Positions 27,616 to 35,938 of a DNA stretch of 64,000 nucleotides are shown here, one piece after another (the stretch's first letter is position 1; every line of letters starts with the position of its first letter). The stretch lies in assembly GCF_036244895.1 (NCBI RefSeq), contig NZ_BQKE01000001.1:1178001-1242000 (forward strand), read 5' to 3'. The notes under the pieces were generated by a model. That model was not told the origin of the DNA. It searched no databases and worked only from the letters and a program-made list of their open reading frames with translations. This DNA comes from Persicobacter diffluens (GTDB lineage Bacteria > Bacteroidota > Bacteroidia > Cytophagales > Cyclobacteriaceae). The position numbers were made by a program, and so were the translations under genes.

Positions 27616-27806
27616 GCACCCCATAGATCACGAATCGAATTCAACCCGCGAGACATACGCCCCGCATCAAATATAACCCGCGAACCCCAAACCAAAATCA
27701 CGATCCATGCCATTCCCCATAAAAAGCCCATTAATCAACCCATATCACATTTTCCATCTGCCCGATTTTCCCTAAATTGCATTTCAAAAAATTACGATTC
27801 GCAATA

Positions 27807-28505
27807 ATGAATATTGATCCAAAAAAACTGCAGCAGGCGAAAATTGAATATTTTCAGGAATATGTGACGGAGACCAAGAAAGCATTGCTGGAACAGGTGA
27901 TGGATGAGAGAACCCGCCAAATCGCCATTGTTTTAGAGGATGTGTATAAGCCACACAATGCCTCAGCAGTTTTCCGTAATTGCGATTGTTTTGGGGTGCA
28001 GGATTTGCACATCATCAATAATTCCACCGAATATCATATTAATCCTAATGTATCAAAAGGTGCTTCGAACTGGGTGACCATGCACCGTTATGAACAAGAG
28101 GGTAAACCCAATACCGACCTTTGCTATAAGGAATTAAAAAGCGAGGGCTATAAAATCTATGCGACCTCCCCGAATGTGGAGGGCAAAACGCTGGACCAGG
28201 TGGATTTAAATGGGAAGGTGGCCATTGCCTTTGGAAATGAGGCCGATGGTTTATCTGATTTTGCTTTGGATCAGGCCGATGAATTACTCCGCATTCCAAT
28301 GTATGGCTTCACGGAATCTTTTAATATCTCGGTGACCACGGCTTTGTGTTTGCACAGCCTTGTGGAACGCTTACGTAAAGAGCGGAATGACTGGCATTTG
28401 ACCGAAGAGGATCGTCAATTTTTGCGATCGGTTTGGTATATGGGGCTTACTCGAAATGCCGACATGCATTTAAAGCGACTAATGGAAGAAATGACCGCCC
28501 TATAA
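27807..28505 (+). CDS. trmH: TrmH-family tRNA/rRNA 2'-O-methyltransferase
   Basis: The 232-residue SPOUT methyltransferase (from the ATG at 27807; a TTG at 27777 is in frame but less likely) has the three TrmH motifs: NASAVFRNCDCFGV (catalytic Arg), IAFGNEADGLSDFAL, and RIPMYGFTESFNISVTTAL, which form the knotted S-adenosylmethionine site. The C-terminal helix with TEEDRQFLRSVWYMGLTRNAD is like tRNA (Gm18) methyltransferase. It probably methylates the ribose of a guanosine in tRNA; rRNA is possible. The gene stands alone and ends at a terminator shared with the opposing gene. Confidence 0.9.
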   Translation: MNIDPKKLQQAKIEYFQEYVTETKKALLEQVMDERTRQIAIVLEDVYKPHNASAVFRNCDCFGVQDLHIINNSTEYHINPNVSKGASNWVTMHRYEQEGKPNTDLCYKELKSEGYKIYATSPNVEGKTLDQVDLNGKVAIAFGNEADGLSDFALDQADELLRIPMYGFTESFNISVTTALCLHSLVERLRKERNDWHLTEEDRQFLRSVWYMGLTRNADMHLKRLMEEMTAL

Positions 28506-28523
28506 AAGGGAAGGATAAAAAAA

Positions 28524-28547
28524 AGACAAGGTTTTCAGACCTTGTCT
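28524..28547. terminator. Bidirectional terminator between trmH and the glucosaminidase gene
   Basis: AGACAAGGT and ACCTTGTCT are perfect 9-bp arms around a 6-base loop. An A run lies on the left; the right flank is only moderately T-rich, so it should work best for the minus strand gene. Confidence 0.65.
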
Positions 28548-28567
28548 TCGTGTTTTATCAGAATGCA

Positions 28568-29413
28568 TCAGGAGGCTGCCATCAGCACTTCCTTTTGCGG
28601 AACCGAATAATATGCATCGTATTGCTGCATCTTATATTTCCGAATAATGCTCTTCAGAAGGCTAATATAGTTTGAACCTTCCTCAGAATAAGCCGTCAGG
28701 TGATTCACGAGTTCTAATGAATTACTTTCCACCTGCATAGCATTTCTTAAATCCTCATAAGCATAAACCCGTCCGATTATGTCCAGATAGTGCTCCGTGG
28801 AAGAGAGGATGTCATTATAAGCCCGAACGTATACAGGACGGTTGTTACGTGTCCCCTTAGTCGCTCTTCTGGGCTCATTAGCGGAAAAGCTCCATACTCC
28901 AAAGGCATTGTTAGCCTCTAAAAATATAGAAGAAGTTCCCCATCCGGTTTCCATCACGCTCTGTGCCAGAATCATACTGATTGGAGGCGGAGTCATGCGT
29001 AATGGTAATTCCTCTACCGATTTAGCTTTATATTTGGCTAAATAGAGGCTCAGCAGAGCTTTCGTGGAGGGATCGTATTGGCGATTATTAATCATCATCT
29101 CCACTCTCTCCTTCTCTGCCAATTTGCGTTCCCTCGCCAAAATGATTGTTGGAAGCATCATATCGATGAATTTGGCGGTTTTTTCATGCACCGGCAGATT
29201 TCCCAAGCTTTTTAAATTTTGGTAAATCACGGGTGCTACCCCCGGACCATCCACTGGAAGGATGTCATCGGTTTGCTCCATGAATAAATAGTTGGCGCTA
29301 AATTCAGTTTCCTCATTGTCATCGTGTCCTTCTGTTAAGTTCACGTGGGTACTACAGGAATTTCCAAAAGGACCCAAAAGCAATAGGAAACCAAGGGTTT
29401 TCAAACGCTTCAT
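28568..29413 (-). CDS. Bax-like glucosaminidase-domain lipoprotein
   Basis: The 281-residue product has a lipoprotein signal (FGNSC, Cys20). A helical N-terminal part (KFIDMMLPTIILARERKLAEKER) leads into a GH73/Bax-type glucosaminidase domain with SMILAQSVMETGWGTSSIF, where E155 is the likely catalytic acid, followed by NNAFGVWSF and the YNDILSSTEHYL motif. It should cut the glycan backbone of peptidoglycan in the periplasm, anchored to a membrane. The family is usually linked to cell-wall remodelling; no partner gene is visible here. Confidence 0.87.
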   Translation of the reverse strand: MKRLKTLGFLLLLGPFGNSCSTHVNLTEGHDDNEETEFSANYLFMEQTDDILPVDGPGVAPVIYQNLKSLGNLPVHEKTAKFIDMMLPTIILARERKLAEKERVEMMINNRQYDPSTKALLSLYLAKYKAKSVEELPLRMTPPPISMILAQSVMETGWGTSSIFLEANNAFGVWSFSANEPRRATKGTRNNRPVYVRAYNDILSSTEHYLDIIGRVYAYEDLRNAMQVESNSLELVNHLTAYSEEGSNYISLLKSIIRKYKMQQYDAYYSVPQKEVLMAAS

Positions 29414-29711
29414 ACAGTAACTTGTTGGTACGGCACGAAATTTAGCAAGGATCTTGCCAAAAATTGCATTTTTAGGATAAGTGATTGTTGGTTAGTGGGT
29501 TACTTCGTCTTCGCTGCCTTGTGACATAGAGGTGGTTCCCTGGTATTATCATGACTTTAGGTTGATGGGAACAAACACAAAGCAGCTTTCCGGAAGCCAG
29601 AACTGGAGAAAATATTAAAATTAGGTATGTCAGTCAGTCTAATGAACAGGTGTCAGTAAAATGTCAGGCTTACTTGAAGCCAGAACGGAAATGTTGCTTT
29701 GGTGGGTGTTA

Positions 29712-29937
29712 TTAAGCCGAATTATGCAGGCTTAAATCCTTGTTTAGCTGTAAGGCGGAAAAAATGAAGGAATTTTTCCTATTTCGAGTTTTTTCCAACG
29801 AAGCAGATGAAGGAGGAGCAAGCATGCATGCCCCAATTGAGGCTATCAAAAATAAAAGAAAATTACATGCTATAATTTGAAGATAAGTATTTTGAGTTGT
29901 TGGTTTAGTGAAATTAGCGGTGCGTGATGCGGATTAA
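29712..29937 (+). repeat. Interspersed 220-bp element, copy R2
   Basis: The copy starts TTAAGCCGAATTATGC, contains the well-kept core (AATGAAGGAATTTTTCCTAT, TTCGAGTTTTTTCCAACG, GCCCCAATTGAGGCTAT) and ends AGCGGTGCGTGATGCGGATTAA. Its right end overlaps the TAA stop (complement of 29934-29936) of the acetyltransferase gene. ATTAAG occurs directly on both sides of the CCG...CGG ends and might be a target duplication. The remaining gap 29414-29711 is AT-rich with nothing I can name; it should hold the promoter of the glucosaminidase gene. Confidence 0.8.
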
Positions 29938-30593
29938 GATAGAGATTTTAAGTAGTAGACACAGTCTCTTAGCATGGGAAATCCCATTAAAGTGGGATGC
30001 TTGAATCGGCCTTTATTGATCATGCCAATTTTTTCCATCACGCGAATAGAGGGTTCATTGATTTTTGGGGCGACAGCAAAAATCTCTTTCAGTCCTAGTT
30101 GATTTTTCCCATATTCAAAACAAGCTTCCGCGCCTTCCGGGGCCAGCCCCATTCCCCAAAACTCTTTTTTTAGTCGCCAGCCAATATCAATGCAGGGAGT
30201 AAATGGGGCTTTATAGTGCTGGTCACTCAAGCCGATGAAACCGATAAATTCATTGCTTTCCAATAATTCCACTGCCCAATAGCAATAGCCTTTTTCCTCA
30301 AACTGTGAATTCATTTTTTGCATGAAGTGGCGGCAGTCATTTTCATCCGGTATCGTAGGGAAATAGCGCATGACCTGTTCATCTTGGTTCATTTGTAATA
30401 AAGAGGGGAGCTCATTGTCCTGCCAGGTTCTGAAACCTAATCTTGGGGTAGTGAAAATATAGGAGGCTTGTTTCAAAAGGTGATACGTTTTGCGTCGAAT
30501 ATATTCTTTTGGACGGAAAAAGGGATAGAAGCGATTTTCTATAAATTTAATGTTTATGGCTGACTTCAGATGCGCTGCCCAGAAATGCTTCAT
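29934..30593 (-). CDS. GNAT-family N-acetyltransferase (RimJ/RimL-like)
   Basis: The 219-residue protein shows a RimJ/RimL type GNAT fold: strand beta1 (YIFTTPRLGFRTW), YWAVELLESNEFIGFIGL (beta2-beta4) and the acetyl-CoA loop region WRLKKEFWGMGLAPEGA in place of the usual RxxGxG, then VAPKINEPSIRVMEKIGM. It should transfer acetyl groups to an amine, on a protein N-terminus or a small molecule. About 45 residues precede the fold, rich in basic and aromatic residues, and no clean internal ATG is available, so the start is uncertain. Its stop codon is formed by the end of repeat copy R2. Confidence 0.82.
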   Translation of the reverse strand: MKHFWAAHLKSAINIKFIENRFYPFFRPKEYIRRKTYHLLKQASYIFTTPRLGFRTWQDNELPSLLQMNQDEQVMRYFPTIPDENDCRHFMQKMNSQFEEKGYCYWAVELLESNEFIGFIGLSDQHYKAPFTPCIDIGWRLKKEFWGMGLAPEGAEACFEYGKNQLGLKEIFAVAPKINEPSIRVMEKIGMINKGRFKHPTLMGFPMLRDCVYYLKSLS

Positions 30594-30666
30594 CTGTAAG
30601 GATTGTGTTTGACTAAATGGGACGAATTGTTGACTGAATACGACAAAAAGTCCTCATCTGCATAAC

Positions 30667-30674
30667 TACCTTTG
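30667..30674 (+). promoter_or_regulatory. Possible -7 box of the moxR-bat operon
   Basis: TACCTTTG is a perfect TAnnTTTG box about 120 bases before the moxR ATG. No TTTG is at the right distance upstream. Confidence 0.35.
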
Positions 30675-30795
30675 TAATCTTCCGTTTTGATCTTCATATT
30701 CGAATTTCGAACTACCCCAAAATATTAATATTACCAGACTTCCGAACGATTTGCACTTTGCCTATATTAAATATGCAACTGCTAAATATCTATAT

Positions 30796-31773
30796 ATGAG
30801 CAATATCGAAAATAATACGCTTTCCCAAATCAATCTGTTAGCCGAACGGATGAACGGTACCATCATCGGTCAGGAGCTGGTGGTTCGCAGGATCATCGCC
30901 TGTTTGCTGGCGGATGGTAATATGTTGCTGGAGGGGCTTCCAGGCCTGGCTAAAACCCGTGCCATTAACTCCTTGGCTAAATTCATGGACTTAGGATTGA
31001 GCAGGGTGCAGTTCACTCCGGACCTGTTGCCTTCGGATGTTACCGGTACCGAAATTTATCAACCGGGTGGAGAGGAAGCTTTTGTTTTTCAGAAAGGTCC
31101 TATTTTCAATAATCTGATTTTGGCGGATGAGATCAACAGGGCTCCGGCAAAAGTACAAGCCGCCTTATTGGAAGCCATGCAGGAGCGTCAGGTGACGGTA
31201 GCGGGTACAACGCATCAGTTACCAGCCCCTTTTTTTGTGATGGCCACTCAAAACCCGATTGAGCAGGAAGGGACTTATCCGCTACCGGAAGCACAGATGG
31301 ACCGTTTTCTTTTACATGTGAATGTGGAATATCCAAGTCCGGAGGATGAGTTGAAAGTATTGCGCTTGGTGCGGTCGGAGTCTGCCCCGAGGAACAAGGA
31401 GAAAGTTGAAAAAATTGATCCTCAGGTGATTGCGGATGCCCGCGCACAGATCAACGAAGTGCAGGTCGCTGAGAATATCGAAAAATATATTGTGGATATC
31501 ATTACGGCTACGCGTCAGCCTGAAAAGTACGATGAGGATCTGGCCCGTTGGATTGAAGTAGGCGCTTCACCACGTGCGACGATAGGTTTGGAAAATATGG
31601 GGCGTGTGAATGCCTGGATGGAAGGCCGTGACTATGTGACGGTGGAGGATATCAGAGCCGTGGCACATGATGTTCTGCGTCACCGTATCAGCTTATCTTA
31701 TGAGGCGAATGCCGACCGTAAATCGGGCAATGATATTGTCGATTTGCTATTGCGCAAAGTAGCAGTGTCCTAG
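30796..31773 (+). CDS. moxR: MoxR-type AAA+ ATPase
   Basis: The 325-residue protein starts at the ATG at 30796 (MSNIENNTLSQINLL); a TTG 45 bases earlier is in frame but adds an unlikely tail. It has Walker A EGLPGLAKT (K53), Walker B NLILADEINRAP, sensor 1 FVMATQNPIEQEGTYPLPEAQMDRF and a C-terminal lid. MoxR ATPases act as chaperones that load or mature partner proteins with VWA domains. Five bat-type genes follow on the same strand with short gaps or overlaps, so this is the first gene of the operon. Confidence 0.93.
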   Translation: MSNIENNTLSQINLLAERMNGTIIGQELVVRRIIACLLADGNMLLEGLPGLAKTRAINSLAKFMDLGLSRVQFTPDLLPSDVTGTEIYQPGGEEAFVFQKGPIFNNLILADEINRAPAKVQAALLEAMQERQVTVAGTTHQLPAPFFVMATQNPIEQEGTYPLPEAQMDRFLLHVNVEYPSPEDELKVLRLVRSESAPRNKEKVEKIDPQVIADARAQINEVQVAENIEKYIVDIITATRQPEKYDEDLARWIEVGASPRATIGLENMGRVNAWMEGRDYVTVEDIRAVAHDVLRHRISLSYEANADRKSGNDIVDLLLRKVAVS

Positions 31774-31803
31774 TGGTTTTTTATTGTAGCTAAATCAATA
31801 GAG

Positions 31804-32727
31804 ATGAGTTATCCGGAAAAAGTAGCGATAGGATCAGCCGCATTGATGCGACTGGAGTATGCCGTGAATCAGGGGAATTTTCTTCCACCCAAACCTGTAT
31901 TTTCACTGTTGGCAGGGAAGCATGCCTCCAAGTTGAGAGGCCGTGGTTTGGACTTTGAAGAAGTACGTCGATATGTTCCCGGAGATGATATTCGACATAT
32001 TGATTGGAAGGTAACGGCCCGCACGAAAGTCACCCACAGCAAGGTCTTCAATGAAGAAAAAGAACGTCCTGCTTTTGTGATTTGTGATCAAAGCAGTGCC
32101 ATGTTTTTTGGTTCAGTGGCCTACACCAAATCCGTCATTGCGGCGCAATTGGCGGCCCTGTCCGGCTTTAAAGTCCTTAAACAGGGAGATCGGATAGGAG
32201 GAATTGTCTTTGATGATGAGCAGATTGCTTTTGTTCAGCCGAAACGGAACCGTAAAACTCTGATGCACTTTCTCGATCAGGTAGCGGCGAAGAATTTAGC
32301 TCTTCCGGAGAAAAAGACCCTGCAAAGAAATACGGCTATTCTAAATCGTTCGCTGTACCAGGCAGAAATGTCGGTGAGCAAGGATTTTGTGGTCACACTA
32401 ATTACGGATATGAATGAGGCCGATGAGGAGACTTATTCCCGATTGATTCGTTTGTCGCGCCATAATGATGTGATCATCGTCCATATTTCTGATCCCATGG
32501 ATGAGGAATTGACAGGCTCCGATATGGTCCTGACTGATGGCAAGAAACAATTGCTTTGGGATCGGGAAAAGAAAAATGCGGGGGAGAAATATATTTCCCG
32601 ACAATCGGTATTGGCGGAAAAGCTGGTGAAAATGGAGCGCTATGGGATGCCGGTATTGACGCTCAACACGAGTGATTCTTTGGAGAAGCAACTGAATGAA
32701 ATTTTAAATGAAGGGAGGCGAGCATGA
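31804..32727 (+). CDS. DUF58-domain protein
   Basis: The 307-residue protein carries the DUF58 signature LRGRGLDFEEVRRYVPGDDI followed by RHIDWKVTARTKVTHSK, then a VWA-like fold starting FVICDQSS, where DQSS stands in for the metal site DxSxS. DUF58 proteins are the regular second member of moxR-bat operons and are thought to work with the ATPase at the membrane. The stop overlaps the next start by four bases (ATGA), which indicates translational coupling. Confidence 0.9.
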   Translation: MSYPEKVAIGSAALMRLEYAVNQGNFLPPKPVFSLLAGKHASKLRGRGLDFEEVRRYVPGDDIRHIDWKVTARTKVTHSKVFNEEKERPAFVICDQSSAMFFGSVAYTKSVIAAQLAALSGFKVLKQGDRIGGIVFDDEQIAFVQPKRNRKTLMHFLDQVAAKNLALPEKKTLQRNTAILNRSLYQAEMSVSKDFVVTLITDMNEADEETYSRLIRLSRHNDVIIVHISDPMDEELTGSDMVLTDGKKQLLWDREKKNAGEKYISRQSVLAEKLVKMERYGMPVLTLNTSDSLEKQLNEILNEGRRA

Positions 32728-33215
32728 GTACGATGCAATCGGAAATTGAAATCGGCCATTTAATCCGACCGGAGCCGATCCAACAGGATTTTTCTACTCT
32801 GGGCTGGTCGGTGCTTTTCGTATTGATATTTATCATTGTCCTGACGATTTCCATTTTAGCCATCAGAAAATATCAGAAAAATCGCTATCGTCGGGAAGCG
32901 ACAAAAGCCTTGCAGTCCATTGAAAATACTTATCAGCAAAATGACAGTAGTCCGGAAGTGATTCAGGCAACTAATCGTCTGTTGAAGCAGGTGGCGATAA
33001 CGGCTTATGGACGGGTGGCGGTGGCATCTTTGTTTGGGCAGGAGTGGGTGAATTTTCTGAATGAACAGATGAAAAAGCGACCATTTGCCGAGGAAGACAC
33101 CCTTTCCCTTATCAATTATCATATGTATCAAAAAAGTTTATCTGCCGAGGCCAAGCCTTTGGTGGCCACCTTTATTCAACAATCTAAAAAGTGGATCCAT
33201 GGACATGAACTTTGA
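32724..33215 (+). CDS. DUF4381-type single-pass membrane protein
   Basis: The 163-residue protein has one membrane span (about 29-48, VLFVLIFIIVLTISILAI), a basic stretch and a helical cytoplasmic domain with TNRLLKQVAITAYGRVAVASLFGQEWVNFLNEQ, typical of DUF4381 proteins of moxR-bat operons. It overlaps both neighbours: four bases with DUF58 and about 17 bases with batA. It is probably a membrane partner of the VWA proteins; its biochemical role is not known. Confidence 0.82.
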   Translation: MSTMQSEIEIGHLIRPEPIQQDFSTLGWSVLFVLIFIIVLTISILAIRKYQKNRYRREATKALQSIENTYQQNDSSPEVIQATNRLLKQVAITAYGRVAVASLFGQEWVNFLNEQMKKRPFAEEDTLSLINYHMYQKSLSAEAKPLVATFIQQSKKWIHGHEL

Positions 33216-34182
33216 AATAGCCTATCCCTGGGTGTTCTTTTTATTGCCTTTACCCATATTGTTCTATTGGCTTCTTCCACCTTTGAAGAAAAGAAGAACA
33301 GCTTTGAAAGGGGCCTTCTTTTTTCGCTCGGCAGAAGCCATGGAAGTCAAGCCACAGGAAAGCGCTTGGATTTCCCGTCGTAATATTTTGCAATGGTTGG
33401 GACTGTCGATTTCCTGGTTGGGAATTCTGGCGGCCGCCAGTAACCCCAAGCTCGTCGGACAGCCGGATATGAAGGTGAAAACTTCCCGCAGTTTTCTGGT
33501 GGTGGCGGATATTTCCTTTAGTATGGATACCCGCGATTGGGCCGGAACGGATGGGAAAATGTACACGCGCTGGGAAGGGGTGAAGCAGGTATTAGGAGAC
33601 TTTATTGAGAAGCGAAAAGGGGATCGTTTGGGACTGGTTTTTTTTGGATCCAATGCCTATTTGCAAGCCCCTTTGACGACCGATACGGAGATTATCAATT
33701 GGCTGTTATCACAGGCGGAGGTCAGTATGGCCGGGCAGATGACGGCTATAGGCAAGGCCATTGGCTTTTCCCATGAATTGCTTCAAGCAGATTCTTTGGA
33801 TCATAAGGTCATGTTATTATTAACCGATGGGGCCGATAGTGGAGGCGGAATATCTCCTTTGGTTGTGGCCACAGCGGCCGCGAAGGACAGTGTGACCATC
33901 TACACTTTAGGCATTGGAGATCCGAATGCGCCGAGCTCGGATTTGGATGAGGCAACGCTCAAAGCGATCGCAGAAGAAACGGGTGGCCAATATTTCCTTG
34001 CGATGGATGAACAGCAATTGGCGCAGGTGTATGAGACGCTGAATGCTTTGGAGCCAATGGAATTTGAGGAAGAAGAGTACCGTCCGGAGCAGTTGCTCTT
34101 CATTTACCCGCTGGCCTTTAGTTTAATCTCGGGATTGATCATTACGTTGATCATCACGCTTTTAAAATTTATTCGAAGATAA
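33199..34182 (+). CDS. batA: BatA-like VWA-domain membrane protein
   Basis: From the ATG at 33199 the protein has 327 residues (ATG at 33205 is an alternative); an upstream in-frame start at 33085 would overlap DUF4381 by 130 bases and is rejected. It has two N-terminal membrane spans (about 8-24 and 56-76), a VWA domain with an intact metal site D104-I-S106-F-S108 and LLTDGADSGGG, and a C-terminal span. This is the BatA layout, with the VWA domain outside the cytoplasm. In Bacteroides and Leptospira the Bat proteins are linked to oxygen tolerance and stress survival. Confidence 0.9.
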   Translation: MDMNFEIAYPWVFFLLPLPILFYWLLPPLKKRRTALKGAFFFRSAEAMEVKPQESAWISRRNILQWLGLSISWLGILAAASNPKLVGQPDMKVKTSRSFLVVADISFSMDTRDWAGTDGKMYTRWEGVKQVLGDFIEKRKGDRLGLVFFGSNAYLQAPLTTDTEIINWLLSQAEVSMAGQMTAIGKAIGFSHELLQADSLDHKVMLLLTDGADSGGGISPLVVATAAAKDSVTIYTLGIGDPNAPSSDLDEATLKAIAEETGGQYFLAMDEQQLAQVYETLNALEPMEFEEEEYRPEQLLFIYPLAFSLISGLIITLIITLLKFIRR

Positions 34183-34183
34183 G

Positions 34184-35938
34184 ATGGAGCTGATCGAAAA
34201 TTGGATAAAACAATTTCCCTTGGAGCAATTTCATTTGCTTCGTCCGCAGTGGTTGTGGCTGTTGGTGCCGGCGGTGGTGGTTTTTATTGCTTTATTGTTC
34301 TTGAATCGCGAGAGTGATCAATGGAAGAAATTGGTAGCGCCGCATTTACAGGATTTCATGTTTTCTAAAGGGAAAAAATGGGCGTCCTTATTACCGATTT
34401 TGGGATTCTTACTTACCATGATGCTTGGCATATTTGCCCTGGCCGGTCCGGCTTGGGAGAAAGTAGAGGTGCCCGGCAGTAAGACCAAGGCCGTGACCTT
34501 AATCGCCCTGGACATGTCCCGATCTATGTTGGTAGAAGATTTGTCTCCCAACCGATTGGAACGCGCGAAGCTGAAGATTCATGATTATCTGGAATCCTCT
34601 CCGGGCGCCAATACCGGCATGTTGGTGTATGCCGGAACACCCCACATCATTCTACCTCCCTGCTCGGATTATAAAATTCTGGAAAAGCAGATTGAGAACT
34701 TGAGTGTTGGGGTGATGCCCGTTCCCGGTACCAATATGGAATTGATGTTGGCCCTGGCCGATACGGTTCTCAAAAATGTGCAGGCGCCTTCCACCCTGAT
34801 GATCATCACCGATGAACTCGAGGAAAACGAAGGGGAATTATTAAAAAAATGGGTCGATGGAAACATTCATAAGATCGAAATATTGCCGGTTGCCACCCCT
34901 AAAGGTGGTGCCGTTCCGGGTTATCGGAAGGGAACGATTTTAAAAGATAAACAAAGAAAAGAAGTTTTTTCGGCCAGCTCAGTGTCGGTGTTTAATCAGT
35001 TGGGCATGCATGAAGGGATCACCGTAAATGCTTTGACTTTGGATCCTTCTGATGTGGAAGCCATGGCCCAAAGACAGCGGGAAAGTCTGGAGTTTCAACT
35101 GGATGATACCGAAAGTGAAGATGAATGGATCGATCAGGGTTATTGGTTATGCTTGCCTTTGCTGCTATTGCTTTTGTTTTGGTTTCGCAGAGGTTGGGTG
35201 TTACAATGGTGCTGGGTTTTCGTATTCTTATTTTCCTCCTGTAGTCCGGATAGTCAATATGCTGATTGGTGGTACAGTCAAGATTATCAGGCACAATATA
35301 AAGAGCAGCAGGGAGCACTGGAAGTGGCCGCCGAGCAATATGAGGATATGGCACATAAGGCCGCTGTCTATTTTCAAATGGGCGATTACGAATCTGCGGC
35401 TACGCTTTATGCCATGGACAGTACCGCCACGGGAAAATACAATCTGGCTTTGACTTATTCTAAAATGGGGCGCTATCAGCAGGCACGCGACGCTTTCCAA
35501 CAAGCCTTGGAACTCAATCCGGATTTGGCCGGGGCAGAAGAGGCATTAGCCCGCACGCAGCAGGTGATGTACCAGATAGACTCCCTGAATGCGGCCTTGG
35601 AAAAGCAGGGAATCGTGCCGCAGGTCGATGGTTTGGGAGAGCTTCAGGAAAGAGCGCCGCAGACGGAGGATGAGGAGTTGACTTCCGATACGGAAGTGGA
35701 CGAATTGCCTGATGAGGGGGATAGGGTTACGGATGAAGTAGAAACGGAAATGCGGAAAGCCGAGGAAGCGGATAATCCGGAGGATTTGCCTCAGGGTGGG
35801 GAAGAAATTCAGCTGGATCCTTCACAGATATTATTAAAAGAGGTGTCCGACGATCCCTCGGAGTTTTTGAAAAGGCGTTTTGAATATCAGAAAACGCATG
35901 ATTATCCTCATGTAAAAGCTGGTGAAAAGGTATGGTAA
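34184..35938 (+). CDS. batB: Fused BatB (VWA) and BatC (TPR) protein
   Basis: The 584-residue protein begins one base after batA. Residues 1-340 are BatB-like: N-terminal spans, a VWA domain with D110-M-S112-R-S114, and a membrane span (about 318-335). Right after it comes a second hydrophobic stretch ending FLFSSC-SPDSQ, like the lipoprotein signal of a separate BatC, then TPR repeats (about 385-480, e.g. KYNLALTYSKMGRYQQARDA) and an acidic, Pro-poor tail. Normally batB and batC are separate genes, so this looks like an in-frame fusion in which the old BatC signal now sits inside the chain. No frameshift is seen. The VWA part probably interacts with BatA, the TPR part with other partners. 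Confidence 0.87.
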   Translation: MELIENWIKQFPLEQFHLLRPQWLWLLVPAVVVFIALLFLNRESDQWKKLVAPHLQDFMFSKGKKWASLLPILGFLLTMMLGIFALAGPAWEKVEVPGSKTKAVTLIALDMSRSMLVEDLSPNRLERAKLKIHDYLESSPGANTGMLVYAGTPHIILPPCSDYKILEKQIENLSVGVMPVPGTNMELMLALADTVLKNVQAPSTLMIITDELEENEGELLKKWVDGNIHKIEILPVATPKGGAVPGYRKGTILKDKQRKEVFSASSVSVFNQLGMHEGITVNALTLDPSDVEAMAQRQRESLEFQLDDTESEDEWIDQGYWLCLPLLLLLLFWFRRGWVLQWCWVFVFLFSSCSPDSQYADWWYSQDYQAQYKEQQGALEVAAEQYEDMAHKAAVYFQMGDYESAATLYAMDSTATGKYNLALTYSKMGRYQQARDAFQQALELNPDLAGAEEALARTQQVMYQIDSLNAALEKQGIVPQVDGLGELQERAPQTEDEELTSDTEVDELPDEGDRVTDEVETEMRKAEEADNPEDLPQGGEEIQLDPSQILLKEVSDDPSEFLKRRFEYQKTHDYPHVKAGEKVW

